Assembly (NCBI RefSeq): GCF_900185715.1
Contig: NZ_FYAS01000039.1
Coordinates: 1 to 36,915, forward strand
Direction of reading: 5' to 3'
Origin: Allobosea sp. CS1GBMeth4
GTDB taxonomy: Bacteria > Pseudomonadota > Alphaproteobacteria > Rhizobiales > Beijerinckiaceae
Length of the DNA stretch: 36,915 bases
Made by a program: the position numbers and the translations under genes. The notes under the pieces were generated by a model. It was given only the letters and a program-made list of their open reading frames with translations, did not search any database and was not told the DNA's origin. Shown here piece by piece: positions 1 through 8,827 of the stretch. How positions within the stretch are numbered: position 1 is the first letter of the stretch; each line of letters opens with the position of its first letter.

Positions 1-250
1 CGGGCTGGGGCGCTTGCGGCCGCGGGGCCTGCGGTGCCGGTGCCGCCTGCGGCGGCTGGGGGGCACGCGCGACGGGCGGCGCCGGCGGCTCGTGACCGAC
101 GCGCCGCTTGACCTCGACGACGACCTGCTTCGAACGCCCATGCGAGAAGCTCTGCCGAACCGTGCTCTGTTCGACAGGGCGCTTCAGCGACAACGTCTTG
201 GGAGGCGTCACGCTCAAGGTCTTGTCGCCGGGGGTTTTGGTATCACTCAT
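1..250 (-). CDS. infB: Translation initiation factor IF-2, N-terminal part (cut by window edge)
   Basis: Only the first 83 codons lie in the window. The protein begins [14 protein letters not shown], followed by a KTLSLKRP stretch and a Pro/Ala/Gln-rich low-complexity segment, which is typical of the long N-terminal region of alphaproteobacterial IF-2. The GTPase domains would lie beyond the left edge. IF-2 delivers fMet-tRNA to the 30S ribosomal subunit. The ATG overlaps the TGA of ylxR (ATGA), and the order rimP-nusA-ylxR-infB supports the call. The assignment rests on synteny and N-terminal style because no catalytic domain is visible. Confidence 0.9.
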   Translation of the reverse strand, partial: MSDTKTPGDKTLSVTPPKTLSLKRPVEQSTVRQSFSHGRSKQVVVEVKRRVGHEPPAPPVARAPQPPQAAPAPQAPRPQAPQP

Positions 251-936
251 TCCGCTTTCGGTCCTGCCGGTTCGGTCTTCGTCTGCTCGTCTGCGTCGGA
301 TTCGGCCGGGTCGATAAACGCCGTCCCGCCAGCATCGTTCATCCGAAAGCGGACGAGCCGACGCCAGCGCGCGAGGAAACCCTCAGTCGCCGGACCCGGA
401 GCAAGCGCTGCATGTATCACATGCTCACGCCCGAGCGCCAGTTCCAGTTCGGCCGCGGCGAAAATCGCCACGACCGGGATGTCTTTCGGCACCGGCGCCC
501 GCCGCAGCGCCTGGCCGATCTTGCGTTTGCCGTCCTCGGCGCCGTCGCTGGCCGCGATCAGCGCCGCGGCGCGCCCGGCCTCGGCCAGGGCCTCGACCTT
601 GGCGAAGCCGGTGGAGACCAGCCCGGCCTTGTTCGCCATCGCCAGCGCCTGGATCGCGTCCCGCACCAGCAGGGCGTCGACCTCGGCGACGAGATCGGGC
701 GACACCACGGCCTTCGTCTTCAGCGAGCGCTCGAAAGCGCGCCGCTTCACCGCCAGGCCGACCGCGGCAGCGCTGAGCGAGACCCAGACGCCGCGTCCCG
801 GCAGCTTGCGCCTGATGTCCGGCACCAGCACGTCGCCGGGGCCGACCACGAAGCGGATCAGGTCATCCGGCGCCAGCGCCTGCCGCGTCACCACGCAGGT
901 CCGCTCCGGACCCGTGCCGGGCGCGCGCCGGCTCAT
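247..936 (-). CDS. ylxR: YlxR/RnpM RNA-binding protein with L7Ae-like C-terminal domain (229 aa)
   Basis: The first ~80 residues are a YlxR (DUF448) domain: [10 protein letters not shown] near residue 10, then LIRFVVGPG and a LPGRGVWVS motif. Residues ~95-205 form a second domain resembling ribosomal protein L7Ae/L30e ([13 protein letters not shown], then a central [10 protein letters not shown]). This two-domain form is usual in alphaproteobacteria. YlxR proteins bind RNA, and a Firmicute homologue (RnpM) modulates RNase P; whether that holds here is unknown. The gene starts 16 nt after the nusA stop, and its own TGA overlaps the infB ATG, so it is translated within the nusA-infB operon. Confidence 0.93.
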   Translation of the reverse strand: MSRRAPGTGPERTCVVTRQALAPDDLIRFVVGPGDVLVPDIRRKLPGRGVWVSLSAAAVGLAVKRRAFERSLKTKAVVSPDLVAEVDALLVRDAIQALAMANKAGLVSTGFAKVEALAEAGRAAALIAASDGAEDGKRKIGQALRRAPVPKDIPVVAIFAAAELELALGREHVIHAALAPGPATEGFLARWRRLVRFRMNDAGGTAFIDPAESDADEQTKTEPAGPKAE

Positions 937-952
937 CTCGCGACGCTCCGGC

Positions 953-2548
953 TCAGGCCTGCGACTCCTCGGCCTCGGCCTCGGCTTCGGCCTCCGGCTC
1001 CGGCGCCTCGATCCAGCCGGCCTTTACGCGGGCCGCCATCACGATCGCCTCGGCCTCCTGCCGCGACAGGTCGAAGCCGTCGAGATAGCCGGCGTGGCGG
1101 GTGGTCTCGCCATCCTTGCGCTCGGTCCAGCCGACCAGATCGTCGGTGGCGCAGCCGGCGAGGTCCTCGACGCTCTTCACGTCGTTCTCGCCGAGCGCGA
1201 CCATCATCGCGGTGGTGACGCCCTCGACCTCGCGCAGCTCGTCCTCGACGCCGAGCGCCCGGCGCTTCTCGTCGAGCTCGGCCTCGACCGCGGCGAGGTG
1301 GTCCTGGGCGCGGTTCTGGATCTCGGCGGCGGTCTCCTCGTCGAAGCCCTCGATCGAGGACAGCTCGCTGGGCTCGACATAGGCGACTTCCTCGACCGAG
1401 CGGAAACCTTCCGAGGCCAGCAGCTGGCCGACCGTCTCGTCGACGTTGAGCGCGTTCATGAACAGCTCGGTGCGCTGCACGAACTCCTTCTGGCGGCGCT
1501 CCGATTCCTCCTGCTCGGTCAGGATGTCGATATCCCAGCCGGTCAGCTGCGAGGCGAGACGGACGTTCTGGCCGCGGCGGCCGATGGCGAGCGAGAGCTG
1601 CTCGTCCGGCACCACGACCTCGATCTTGTCCGCCTCCTCGTCGAGCACCACCTTCGCGACTTCCGCCGGCTGCAGCGCATTGACGACGAAGGTCGCGACG
1701 TCCGGCGACCACGGGATGATGTCGATCTTCTCGCCCTGCAGCTCGCCGACCACGGCCTGCACGCGCGAGCCGCGCATGCCGACGCAGGCGCCGACCGGGT
1801 CGATCGAGGAATCGCGGCTGATCACGGCGATCTTGGCGCGCGAGCCGGGATCTCGGGCGACCGCCTTGACCTCGACGATGCCGTCGTAGATCTCGGGCAC
1901 TTCCTGACCGAACAGCTTGGCCATGAACTGCGGATGGGTGCGCGACAGGAAGATCTGCGGGCCGCGCGGCTCGCGGCGCACGTCGTAGACATAGGCGCGG
2001 GCCCGGTCGCCGACCTTGAAGGTCTCTCGCGGGATCATCTCGTCGCGGCGGATGATCGCCTCGCCGCGGCCGAGATCGACGAAGACATTGCCGTATTCGA
2101 CGCGCTTGACCGCGCCGTTGACGATCTCGCCGATGCGATCCTTGTACTCGTCGTACTGGCGGTCGCGCTCGGCCTCGCGCACCTTCTGCACGATGACCTG
2201 CTTTGCCGACTGGGCGGCGATGCGGCCGAAGTCGAAGGGCGGCAGCGGATCGGCGATCACGTCGCCGACCTGGGCGGCCGGATTGTGGCGCTTGGCCTCG
2301 TCGACCGTGATCTCGACGGCACCGTTCTCGACCTGGTCGACGACCTGGAGATGGCGCGCCAGCCGGAGCTCGCCCGATTTCGGGTTGATCTCGGCGTGAA
2401 CGTCGGTCTCGGCGCCGTAGCGCGACCGCGCCGCCTTGGCGATCGCGTCCTGCATGGCGTCGATCACGATCTGCCGGTCGATCGACTTCTCGCGGGCGAC
2501 TGCGTCTGCGATCTGCAACAGCTCGAGCCGGTTGGCGCTGACGGCCAT
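953..2548 (-). CDS. nusA: Transcription termination/antitermination factor NusA (531 aa)
   Basis: NusA binds RNA polymerase and nascent RNA and controls pausing, intrinsic and Rho termination, and antitermination. Domains in order: N-terminal RNAP-binding domain (MAVSANRLELLQIADAV), an S1 domain around residue 135-200, two KH domains (VGACVGMRGSRVQAV and LAIGRRGQNVRLA are the RNA-binding loops), then two C-terminal helix-hairpin-helix acidic repeats and an acidic tail of alternating Glu and Ala. I chose ATG 2548, which has GAGGAG 8 nt upstream. A GTG at 2557 overlaps the rimP TGA (GTGA) and would add three residues (MSA). Second gene of the rimP operon. Confidence 0.96.
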   Translation of the reverse strand: MAVSANRLELLQIADAVAREKSIDRQIVIDAMQDAIAKAARSRYGAETDVHAEINPKSGELRLARHLQVVDQVENGAVEITVDEAKRHNPAAQVGDVIADPLPPFDFGRIAAQSAKQVIVQKVREAERDRQYDEYKDRIGEIVNGAVKRVEYGNVFVDLGRGEAIIRRDEMIPRETFKVGDRARAYVYDVRREPRGPQIFLSRTHPQFMAKLFGQEVPEIYDGIVEVKAVARDPGSRAKIAVISRDSSIDPVGACVGMRGSRVQAVVGELQGEKIDIIPWSPDVATFVVNALQPAEVAKVVLDEEADKIEVVVPDEQLSLAIGRRGQNVRLASQLTGWDIDILTEQEESERRQKEFVQRTELFMNALNVDETVGQLLASEGFRSVEEVAYVEPSELSSIEGFDEETAAEIQNRAQDHLAAVEAELDEKRRALGVEDELREVEGVTTAMMVALGENDVKSVEDLAGCATDDLVGWTERKDGETTRHAGYLDGFDLSRQEAEAIVMAARVKAGWIEAPEPEAEAEAEAEESQA

Positions 2549-2553
2549 GGCGC

Positions 2554-3252
2554 TCACTCCTCTTCCTGTATGTTCTGCACCGGACCCTTGCGGCCCTTGC
2601 CCGGCTTGCGGGCTTTGGGATCGCGGGGGCCGAGCGACTTGCCGCGCCCGGGCACGGGCTGGGCGATCTCGTCGGCGGGCGGCATCTCGGGCGGCAGGCC
2701 GGACTTGCCGCGCCTGAGCGATTCGGTGATCAGCGCGTCGGTCAGGACCAGCCGCGCCTCGGCGATCAGCCGCATCGGGATCGCGACGTCGCGATCCTCG
2801 TCCGCCTTGGCGTCGTCGCGGGTCAGCAAGGCGTCCGTTCCGCTGGCGCCGCGCAGGATGCCGCGGAAACGCTTGCGCCCGGCGAAGGGCTCGCTGGTCT
2901 CGATCTTGGCCAGATGCCCGGCCCAGCGCTCGAAATCGCCGGGCCTCACCAGCGGCCGGTCGATGCCGGGAGACGACACTTCCAGATGATACGCCGCCTG
3001 GATCGGATCGTCGACGTCGAGCGCCGGCGATACCGCCTGGCTCACCGCCTCGCAGCCCTCGACGGTCATGGTGCCGTCGGGACGCTCCGCCATGATCTGG
3101 ACCGTGCAGCCGTTCTGCCCGGTGACGCGCACGCGCACCAGCCTGTAGCCGAGATCCATGATCGCCGGCTCGACCACCGCCGCGACGCGCGCCGCGACGC
3201 CGCTCTCGACGACGATCCGGTCTTCCTGGTCCTGGCTGCTCTGCTCGCCCAT
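2554..3252 (-). CDS. rimP: Ribosome maturation factor RimP (232 aa)
   Basis: RimP assists 30S subunit assembly. The sequence has the N-terminal domain ([21 protein letters not shown], then [17 protein letters not shown] and the SSPGIDRPL motif) and a C-terminal SH3-like domain (FRGILRG..., RDVAIPM). After about residue 170 there is an extra basic, Pro/Gly-rich tail, so the protein is longer than the ~150 aa Escherichia form, as is common in Rhizobiales. ATG 3252 was chosen over a TTG at 3285, which would add 11 unconserved residues. It is the first gene of the nusA-infB operon and lies about 50 nt downstream of a leader terminator. Confidence 0.93.
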   Translation of the reverse strand: MGEQSSQDQEDRIVVESGVAARVAAVVEPAIMDLGYRLVRVRVTGQNGCTVQIMAERPDGTMTVEGCEAVSQAVSPALDVDDPIQAAYHLEVSSPGIDRPLVRPGDFERWAGHLAKIETSEPFAGRKRFRGILRGASGTDALLTRDDAKADEDRDVAIPMRLIAEARLVLTDALITESLRRGKSGLPPEMPPADEIAQPVPGRGKSLGPRDPKARKPGKGRKGPVQNIQEEE

Positions 3253-3308
3253 CTGGATGGCTCGCCCGTCTCCCGCCGGCTGCAAGGGCTCATGGACGGT
3301 TCGGCCAA

Positions 3309-3338
3309 CAAAAAAGAGCGGGCCGGCGGGCCCGCTCT
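3309..3338 (-). terminator. Intrinsic terminator in the rimP-nusA operon leader (candidate attenuator)
   Basis: Read on the minus strand, a perfect 10-bp GC-rich stem (AGAGCGGGCC/GGCCCGCTCT, 4-nt loop) is followed directly by a run of six T. No minus-strand gene lies upstream for it to terminate: it sits between the operon's predicted promoter and the rimP start. A terminator in the leader of an operon encoding NusA suggests attenuation and autoregulation, as described for the E. coli nusA operon. Confidence 0.8.
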
Positions 3339-3377
3339 CGATCGCCGGCTTACACCGAAACCAGAGCTGTTGGCCGC

Positions 3378-3406
3378 TATCTAGTCCTGTTTCGGCAATC
3401 TTGCAA
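3378..3406 (-). promoter_or_regulatory. Predicted sigma-70-type promoter of rimP-nusA-ylxR-infB
   Basis: On the minus strand TTGCAA (3406-3401) and TAGATA (3383-3378) are separated by exactly 17 nt. Transcription would start near 3371, giving a leader of about 120 nt that contains the terminator hairpin at 3309-3338 before the rimP ATG at 3252. The divergent DUF2336 gene starts 87 nt away on the other side. Motif match only. Confidence 0.55.
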
Positions 3407-3492
3407 GCGCCGTGGCGATTGCCGCGATCCCGCTAACCGGCTGGTCATTCTTCGTCCTTAGGATGGCGCAGGAGTATGTGCGGGGTTGCGTG

Positions 3493-4608
3493 ATGAGTCC
3501 TGTCGGTGCGTTGCTGCGCGATCTCGAGACGACGATGGCGCGCGGCTCGAGCGACGAACGTGCCGTCATCCTGGCGCGGCTGACCGATCTGTTCCTCAGC
3601 ACGGCCGAATCCATGGCCGAGGAGCAGGTCGGCGTCTTCGACGTGGTCATCGGCCGCCTCGCCCGCGCGATCGAGATGCGGGCCCGCATCGAGCTGGCGG
3701 AGCGGCTGGCGCCCGTTCCCAACGCGCCGAGCGGGGTGGTGCGCCAGCTCGCCCTCGACGAGATCGCGGTCGCCCGGCCGGTCCTCGTCGCCTCGCCCCG
3801 TCTCAGCGACCACGATCTCGTCGCCATCGCGGCGGCGAAGGGGCGCGATCACATGCTCGCCATCACCGAGCGTGCCGGCCTCGGCGAACCGGTCACCGAT
3901 TTCCTGATCCTGCGCGGCGGCCGCGTCGTCACCCATGCCGTCGCCGCCAATCACACGGCCCGCTTCTCGCGCCACGGCATGGGAGTCCTCGTCATGCGCG
4001 CCTCGCAGGACGATGCCCTGCAGGCGACCCTCGGCGCGCGCGCCGACATCCCGGCCGACCTCGCCGAGCAGCTGCTCGCCGCGGCCAAGACCTCGGCCCG
4101 CCGTCGGCTCGAAGCTTCGCTCGAGCCGGGCCTGGCAGGCGCGGTCGCGGGTGCGGTCGAGCGCGGTGCCGAGGCCGTCTCCGCGCGGGAGACGATCGGC
4201 GACGAGCTCGGCCGCTTCGGCGCCGCGCTGGCCGACGTCAAGGTGCTCGACGATGCCGGGCGCCTCGACGAGGCGGTGATCGCGCAATATGCGATCTCGG
4301 GCGCGGTGGAGCACGCCATCTGCGGAGCCGCCACGCTGGCGCGCCTGACCTTGCCGGCGACGGAGCAGATCGTCTTCGGTCCCGACCGCGACGCCGTCCT
4401 GCTGGTCGCGCGCGGGATGGGCTGGTCCTGGGAGACGGCGAGGGCGCTGATCGGCCTGCGCAAGGGCGACGGCAAGTCGGCCGCCGTGCTGGAGCGGGCG
4501 CGGCAGAGCTTCCGCAACCTCACGCCGACGACGGCGCAGCGCGTGCTCGGCTTCCTCAGGATGCGCGACGGCGCGCAGTCAGATAGCTCGGCACCCGCCC
4601 GGCCTTGA
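3493..4608 (+). CDS. DUF2336 domain-containing protein (371 aa)
   Basis: The protein starts MSPVGALLRDLETTMARG and carries long alpha-helical, Ala/Leu/Arg-rich segments. The SPRLSDHDLVAIAAAKG, HMLAITERAGL and VTDFLILRGG stretches are characteristic of DUF2336, an alphaproteobacterial family without an established biochemical role. There is no signal peptide or clear membrane span. ATG 3493 was chosen by similarity to the family start; in-frame ATGs at 3412 and 3463 are alternatives. It is the only plus-strand gene in this block, diverging from the nusA operon and converging on trmB, with its last 53 bases overlapping the trmB 3' end. Confidence 0.85.
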   Translation: MSPVGALLRDLETTMARGSSDERAVILARLTDLFLSTAESMAEEQVGVFDVVIGRLARAIEMRARIELAERLAPVPNAPSGVVRQLALDEIAVARPVLVASPRLSDHDLVAIAAAKGRDHMLAITERAGLGEPVTDFLILRGGRVVTHAVAANHTARFSRHGMGVLVMRASQDDALQATLGARADIPADLAEQLLAAAKTSARRRLEASLEPGLAGAVAGAVERGAEAVSARETIGDELGRFGAALADVKVLDDAGRLDEAVIAQYAISGAVEHAICGAATLARLTLPATEQIVFGPDRDAVLLVARGMGWSWETARALIGLRKGDGKSAAVLERARQSFRNLTPTTAQRVLGFLRMRDGAQSDSSAPARP

Positions 4609-5248
4609 CCGCCTTGGCCTCGTAGCGCGTGCGCACCCAGCCCGGATAGGGCCTGCGCCAGTCGTCGGCCGTTTCGTCGACCCAGTCGAAATCCGGCGAG
4701 GCGAGGAGGCGCGCCAGCGTCCAGCCGACATAATCGTCGATGTCGCTGGCGAAGCGGAAGCGCCCGCCCGGCCGCAGCACCCGCCCAAGCAGCGCGAGCG
4801 TCCGTTCCGAGACGAAGCGGCGCTTGCGCTGGCGGCGCTTCGGCCATGGGTCCGGATAGAGCAGGTCGACCGCGTCGATGCTCCCCTCCGGCAGCTGCGG
4901 CAGGAGGAGCGCGGCATCGCCGTCCCATAGCCGGATGTTGCGCAGGCCTTCCCCCTCGATCGCCGCGAGGAACTTCGCCATGCCGTTGACGAACGGTTCG
5001 ATGCCGATGAAGCCGATCCGCGGGCTCTCGCGCATGCGCGCCAGCAGATGCTCGCCGCCGCCGAAGCCGATCTCGAGCCTGATCGCCTCGACCGGGACGG
5101 GAAACAGCGCCTTCAGATCCTGGATCGGCCCCTCGGGCAGCCGGAGCGCCGGCAGCGCCTCGGCGATGCGCCCGGCCTGGCCCTGGCGCAGTCCCTTGCC
5201 CTTGCGGCGGCCGAAGAAGGCCCGGTCCTTGTCGTGCTGCTCAGTCAT
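4556..5248 (-). CDS. trmB: tRNA (guanine-N7-)-methyltransferase TrmB (230 aa)
   Basis: TrmB makes m7G46 in the variable loop of tRNAs, using S-adenosylmethionine. The class I methyltransferase fold is visible: LEIGFGGGEHLLA near residue 60 is the SAM-binding glycine loop, NIRLWDGDA follows, and DLLYPDPWPKRRQRKRRF is the family signature with the catalytic Asp and basic tRNA-binding residues. Length is normal. It lies 81 nt downstream of metK, which makes its cofactor, but an intrinsic terminator sits in that gap, so read-through or a private promoter would be needed. Its last 53 bases overlap the convergent DUF2336 gene. Confidence 0.96.
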   Translation of the reverse strand: MTEQHDKDRAFFGRRKGKGLRQGQAGRIAEALPALRLPEGPIQDLKALFPVPVEAIRLEIGFGGGEHLLARMRESPRIGFIGIEPFVNGMAKFLAAIEGEGLRNIRLWDGDAALLLPQLPEGSIDAVDLLYPDPWPKRRQRKRRFVSERTLALLGRVLRPGGRFRFASDIDDYVGWTLARLLASPDFDWVDETADDWRRPYPGWVRTRYEAKAVKAGRVPSYLTARRRAS

Positions 5249-5276
5249 GCGATGCCTTTACGGCGAGCGGCTGGAA

Positions 5277-5304
5277 AGCAAAAGGCCGGGGCGTCGCCCC
5301 GGCC
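5277..5304 (-). terminator. Intrinsic terminator between metK and trmB
   Basis: A perfect 9-bp stem, GGCCGGGGC/GCCCCGGCC with a 3-nt loop, is followed on the minus strand by TTTTGCTTT. It starts 25 nt after the metK stop, so it should terminate much of the metK transcript before trmB. Confidence 0.8.
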
Positions 5305-5329
5305 TCCAGCTTCGCGCGGACGGCGTGGA

Positions 5330-6541
<1,212 letters not shown>

Positions 6542-6673
6542 GGTTGGAGAATCCTTCTCGCAGCTGCGAAGCGGCGCCGGCGAGGACCTGCGCCCGGATG
6601 GTGAAAAGCGCAGCGTCTTTTGCAGCGGAACGGTTCGTCGTCAAGGCGGGAAATTCTTTTGGCAGATGCTTTG

Positions 6674-6691
6674 TTCGTTAAGTCGAACGAA
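6674..6691. promoter_or_regulatory. Inverted repeat between HTH regulator and metK (candidate operator)
   Basis: TTCGTT and AACGAA flank a 6-nt centre, giving an 18-nt dyad in an AT-richer pocket. It starts 12 nt downstream of the HTH gene stop and ends 133 nt upstream of metK. Stem length and the lack of a T run argue against a terminator. HTH_3 repressors bind dyads of this size, so it could be the site for the neighbouring regulator. No second exact copy was found near the paralogous gene. Confidence 0.3.
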
Positions 6692-6702
6692 AAGATCCAG
6701 AA

Positions 6703-7116
6703 TCACGGCTTTTCTCCGGATTCGTCCGCCAAAGCTTCGACGAGTTCGATCACGCGCCGGCGCACGCGCGGGCTCTTGATGCGCACGAACGCCTTCGAGA
6801 GCTGGATGCCTTCGCTGGTGGCGAGGAAGTCGGCGACATAGGCGGTGCTCCCGCCCTCGCCGAAGCCGCCGGCGGTCGCCTCGTCGGCCGGGGCGCCTTC
6901 GAAGAAGAAGGCCACGGGGACGCCGAGCATCTTGGCGATCTGCTGCAGCCGGCTGGCGCTGATCCGGTTGGTGCCCTTCTCGTATTTCTGCACCTGCTGG
7001 AAGGTCAGGCCGAGCCCCTCCCCCAGCTTTTCCTGGCTGACACCCGCCAGCATGCGCCGCATCCGCACGCGGCTGCCGACATGGCGGTCGATCGGGTTGG
7101 GGAGCTTCTTCTGCAT
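6703..7116 (-). CDS. PraR/PhrR-type HTH (XRE/Cro-CI) transcriptional regulator, copy 1 (137 aa)
   Basis: Residues ~10-70 are an HTH_3 domain (RHVGSRVRMRRMLAGVSQEK, then TFQQVQKYEKGTNRISASRL), followed by GVPVAFFFEG, a variable linker (~73-90) and a conserved C-terminal helix (YVADFLATSEGIQLSKAF). This layout matches rhizobial PraR/PhrR regulators. ATG 7116 was chosen because the protein then begins MQKKLPNPID like its paralogue at 9446-9865; AAGGGA lies upstream. The two copies differ at only one of residues 6-72 and at about 20 of the first 131, mostly in the linker. It lies directly upstream of metK and divergent from luxR. Confidence 0.93.
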   Translation of the reverse strand: MQKKLPNPIDRHVGSRVRMRRMLAGVSQEKLGEGLGLTFQQVQKYEKGTNRISASRLQQIAKMLGVPVAFFFEGAPADEATAGGFGEGGSTAYVADFLATSEGIQLSKAFVRIKSPRVRRRVIELVEALADESGEKP

Positions 7117-7357
7117 GGCGGGTTCCCTTCGCCTCGCTCGACCGCGCCTCCGACGCGGCGTCCCCGGGCGAGCCGGGACCACACGCTCGGATGTGCGTTG
7201 ATTCCTGGCGATTTTGCGTCGAAACTTGCATCATGGGAACCGGATCCGATGGCGTTGGACCAGGTCGATCGGTCATCCGTTTCTGGCACCTTCGGCGTAG
7301 CCCGTTCCGATCGGCGCGCGATGAAGGGAGCACGGCAGTCTCTGGGGAAGGCGCGGC
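7117..7357. promoter_or_regulatory. Divergent intergenic region between HTH copy 1 and luxR
   Basis: These 241 nt separate two divergent regulator genes and must hold both promoters. A GGGGAAGG ribosome binding site precedes luxR by 6 nt. Short palindromes occur (CGGATCCG at 7241-7248, CCGATCGG near 7302), but I cannot single out a convincing promoter or lux box. Confidence 0.4.
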
Positions 7358-8089
7358 ATGTCGGGACGGCAGTTCAACGCGGGACGCGACGCACTCGACT
7401 TCATCGATCGGCTGAGCGCGCTCAGCGATCCGAACGCGGTCGTCGCCGCGCTGCGCGACAAGCTGGCGAGCTACGGCTTCCATGCTTTCCTGATCACCGG
7501 CCTGCCCGAGATGGGCGACCGGATCGATCCGCTCGTGCTCCTCAATGGCTGGCCGCCCGGCTGGTTCGAGCTCTATCTGGAGAAATCCTTCTCGGACTGG
7601 GACCCGATCGCCGCCCACTGCAAGACCACGGTCGACCCGTTCGCCTGGGCCGAGGTCTATCGCGACGAAGCGGCGTCGGCGCGCCAGCAGGAGGTGATGC
7701 ATCGGGCCCGCGACTTCAGCATGATCGAAGGCTTCTGCGTGCCGATCCATGGCGAATGCGGCTTTCAGGCCGTGGTCACCATGGCCGGCGACCGGCCCGA
7801 TCTCTCGCGCCAGACCCGCTCGGCGATCCATCTGATGTCGATCTACGCCCATGGCAAGGCGGCGGACTGCCTGCGGCCGATCCGGCTCGAGCATGTCCTG
7901 ACCGTGCGCGAGCGCGAGGTCCTGACCTGGCTCGCGGTCGGCAAGACCACCGAAGGCGTGGCCGAGCGCCTCGGAGTCTCGCCGGGGACGGCGGAGGCGC
8001 ATTTCGAGAACGCCGCCCGCAAGCTCGGCGTGCGCGGCCGCACGCGTACCGTCATCGAGGCCTACCGCCGGGGCGAGATCAGCCTCTGA
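7358..8089 (+). CDS. LuxR-family quorum-sensing transcriptional regulator (243 aa)
   Basis: The N-terminal autoinducer-binding domain (~20-165) keeps the six residues conserved in TraR/LuxR proteins: W69, Y73, D82, P83, W97 and G125. The C-terminal GerE-type HTH (~180-240) keeps E185, L189 and G195 with TraR spacing (RERE, then GKTTEGVAERLGVSPGTAEAHF). All ligand and DNA-binding signature residues are therefore present and the protein should respond to an acyl-homoserine lactone. It lies 90 nt upstream of luxI on the same strand and diverges from HTH copy 1. Start ATG has GGGGAAGG 6 nt upstream. The ligand cannot be read from the sequence. Confidence 0.95.
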   Translation: MSGRQFNAGRDALDFIDRLSALSDPNAVVAALRDKLASYGFHAFLITGLPEMGDRIDPLVLLNGWPPGWFELYLEKSFSDWDPIAAHCKTTVDPFAWAEVYRDEAASARQQEVMHRARDFSMIEGFCVPIHGECGFQAVVTMAGDRPDLSRQTRSAIHLMSIYAHGKAADCLRPIRLEHVLTVREREVLTWLAVGKTTEGVAERLGVSPGTAEAHFENAARKLGVRGRTRTVIEAYRRGEISL

Positions 8090-8109
8090 GTCGAAATACC
8101 GCGGCCCTC

Positions 8110-8130
8110 CCGGAATTCCGGAATATCCGG
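8110..8130. promoter_or_regulatory. Overlapping palindromes upstream of luxI (candidate lux box)
   Basis: CCGGAATTCCGG (8110-8121) is a perfect 12-bp palindrome. It overlaps CCGGAATATCCGG (8118-8130), which is palindromic apart from its centre. They lie 50-70 nt before the luxI ATG, where a LuxR site overlapping a -35 element would be expected. Total span is close to the ~20 bp of lux boxes, but the sequence is not the classical consensus. Confidence 0.35.
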
Positions 8131-8179
8131 GCGCTCCGAAAAGGGACAGCCTGCGCCCCTTGGACAGGGGAGGCGGGCG

Positions 8180-8827
8180 ATGATCCACGTTGTCGATGCC
8201 GGCAACCGGCATCTCTATGGTGCCGAGCTCGAGCAGCATTTCCGGATACGGCACGAGATCTATGTGGGCGAGCGCAAATGGATGGCTCTCGCCCGGCCGG
8301 ATGGCCGCGAGGTCGACGAGTTCGACAACGAGCACGCGGTCTATCTGCTGGCGCTCGAGAACGGGCGGGTCGTCGGCGGCACGCGGCTGGTCCCGACCCT
8401 GCAGCCGCATCTGATGGCCGAGGTCTTTCCGTTCCTCGCCGATGTGCGCGGGCTGCAGCGCGGCAGCGACATCGTCGAATGGACGCGCATCTTCGTCGTG
8501 CCGGAGCGGCGCGGCAGCGGCAGCAAGGTGCTGCACACCGTCCTCGCCGGCATGTTCGAATACTGCCTCGCCCACGACATCGCGGCGATCACGGTGGTGA
8601 TGGAGACCTGGTGGATGCCGCGCTTCCTGGAGCTCGGCTGGGAGGTCCGGCCGCTCGGCCTGCCGGCGCTGATCGACGGCATGAATTGCGTCGGCACGAT
8701 CATCTCGGTGAGCGAGGAGGCCTATCGCCGCACGCTCGCCTTCAAGCAGATCGAGGCGCCGGTCATCCGGCCGCGCCGCCAGGCCGGGCGGCGGGCGCCG
8801 GGTGAGCGGAGGATCCCGCATGGCTAG
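8180..8827 (+). CDS. Acyl-homoserine-lactone synthase, LuxI family (215 aa)
   Basis: LuxI enzymes make N-acyl-homoserine lactones from S-adenosylmethionine and an acyl donor (acyl-ACP or acyl-CoA). Family residues are present: R24, W34, D46, D49, R69, F83, E100 and R103. The usual Phe at position 28 is Tyr (RHEIYVGERKW). The motifs GGTRLVPT and IVEWTRIFV are clear. The overall style recalls the BjaI/RpaI branch, which uses CoA-activated acyl or aroyl groups, but that is an impression and not a substrate assignment. A GGGGAGG site lies 6 nt before the ATG. The stop overlaps the start of the next gene by 8 nt, and the 3' end encodes a basic tail. Confidence 0.95.
   Translation: MIHVVDAGNRHLYGAELEQHFRIRHEIYVGERKWMALARPDGREVDEFDNEHAVYLLALENGRVVGGTRLVPTLQPHLMAEVFPFLADVRGLQRGSDIVEWTRIFVVPERRGSGSKVLHTVLAGMFEYCLAHDIAAITVVMETWWMPRFLELGWEVRPLGLPALIDGMNCVGTIISVSEEAYRRTLAFKQIEAPVIRPRRQAGRRAPGERRIPHG

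Noticed and set aside
14..2989. 991-codon plus-strand open frame opposite the nusA operon
   Set aside because: It is the antisense shadow of rimP, nusA and ylxR; high GC leaves few stops, and the protein is low-complexity Arg/Ala/Leu without family features.
6542..6702. SAM-responsive riboswitch before metK
   Set aside because: I looked for SAM-II, SAM/SAH and SAM-I-like conserved cores on the minus strand and recognised none; the only structure is a short dyad.
6641..8821. 726-codon minus-strand open frame opposite luxR and luxI
   Set aside because: It overlaps three well-supported genes, and its sequence is an Arg/Asp/His-rich shadow with no motif.
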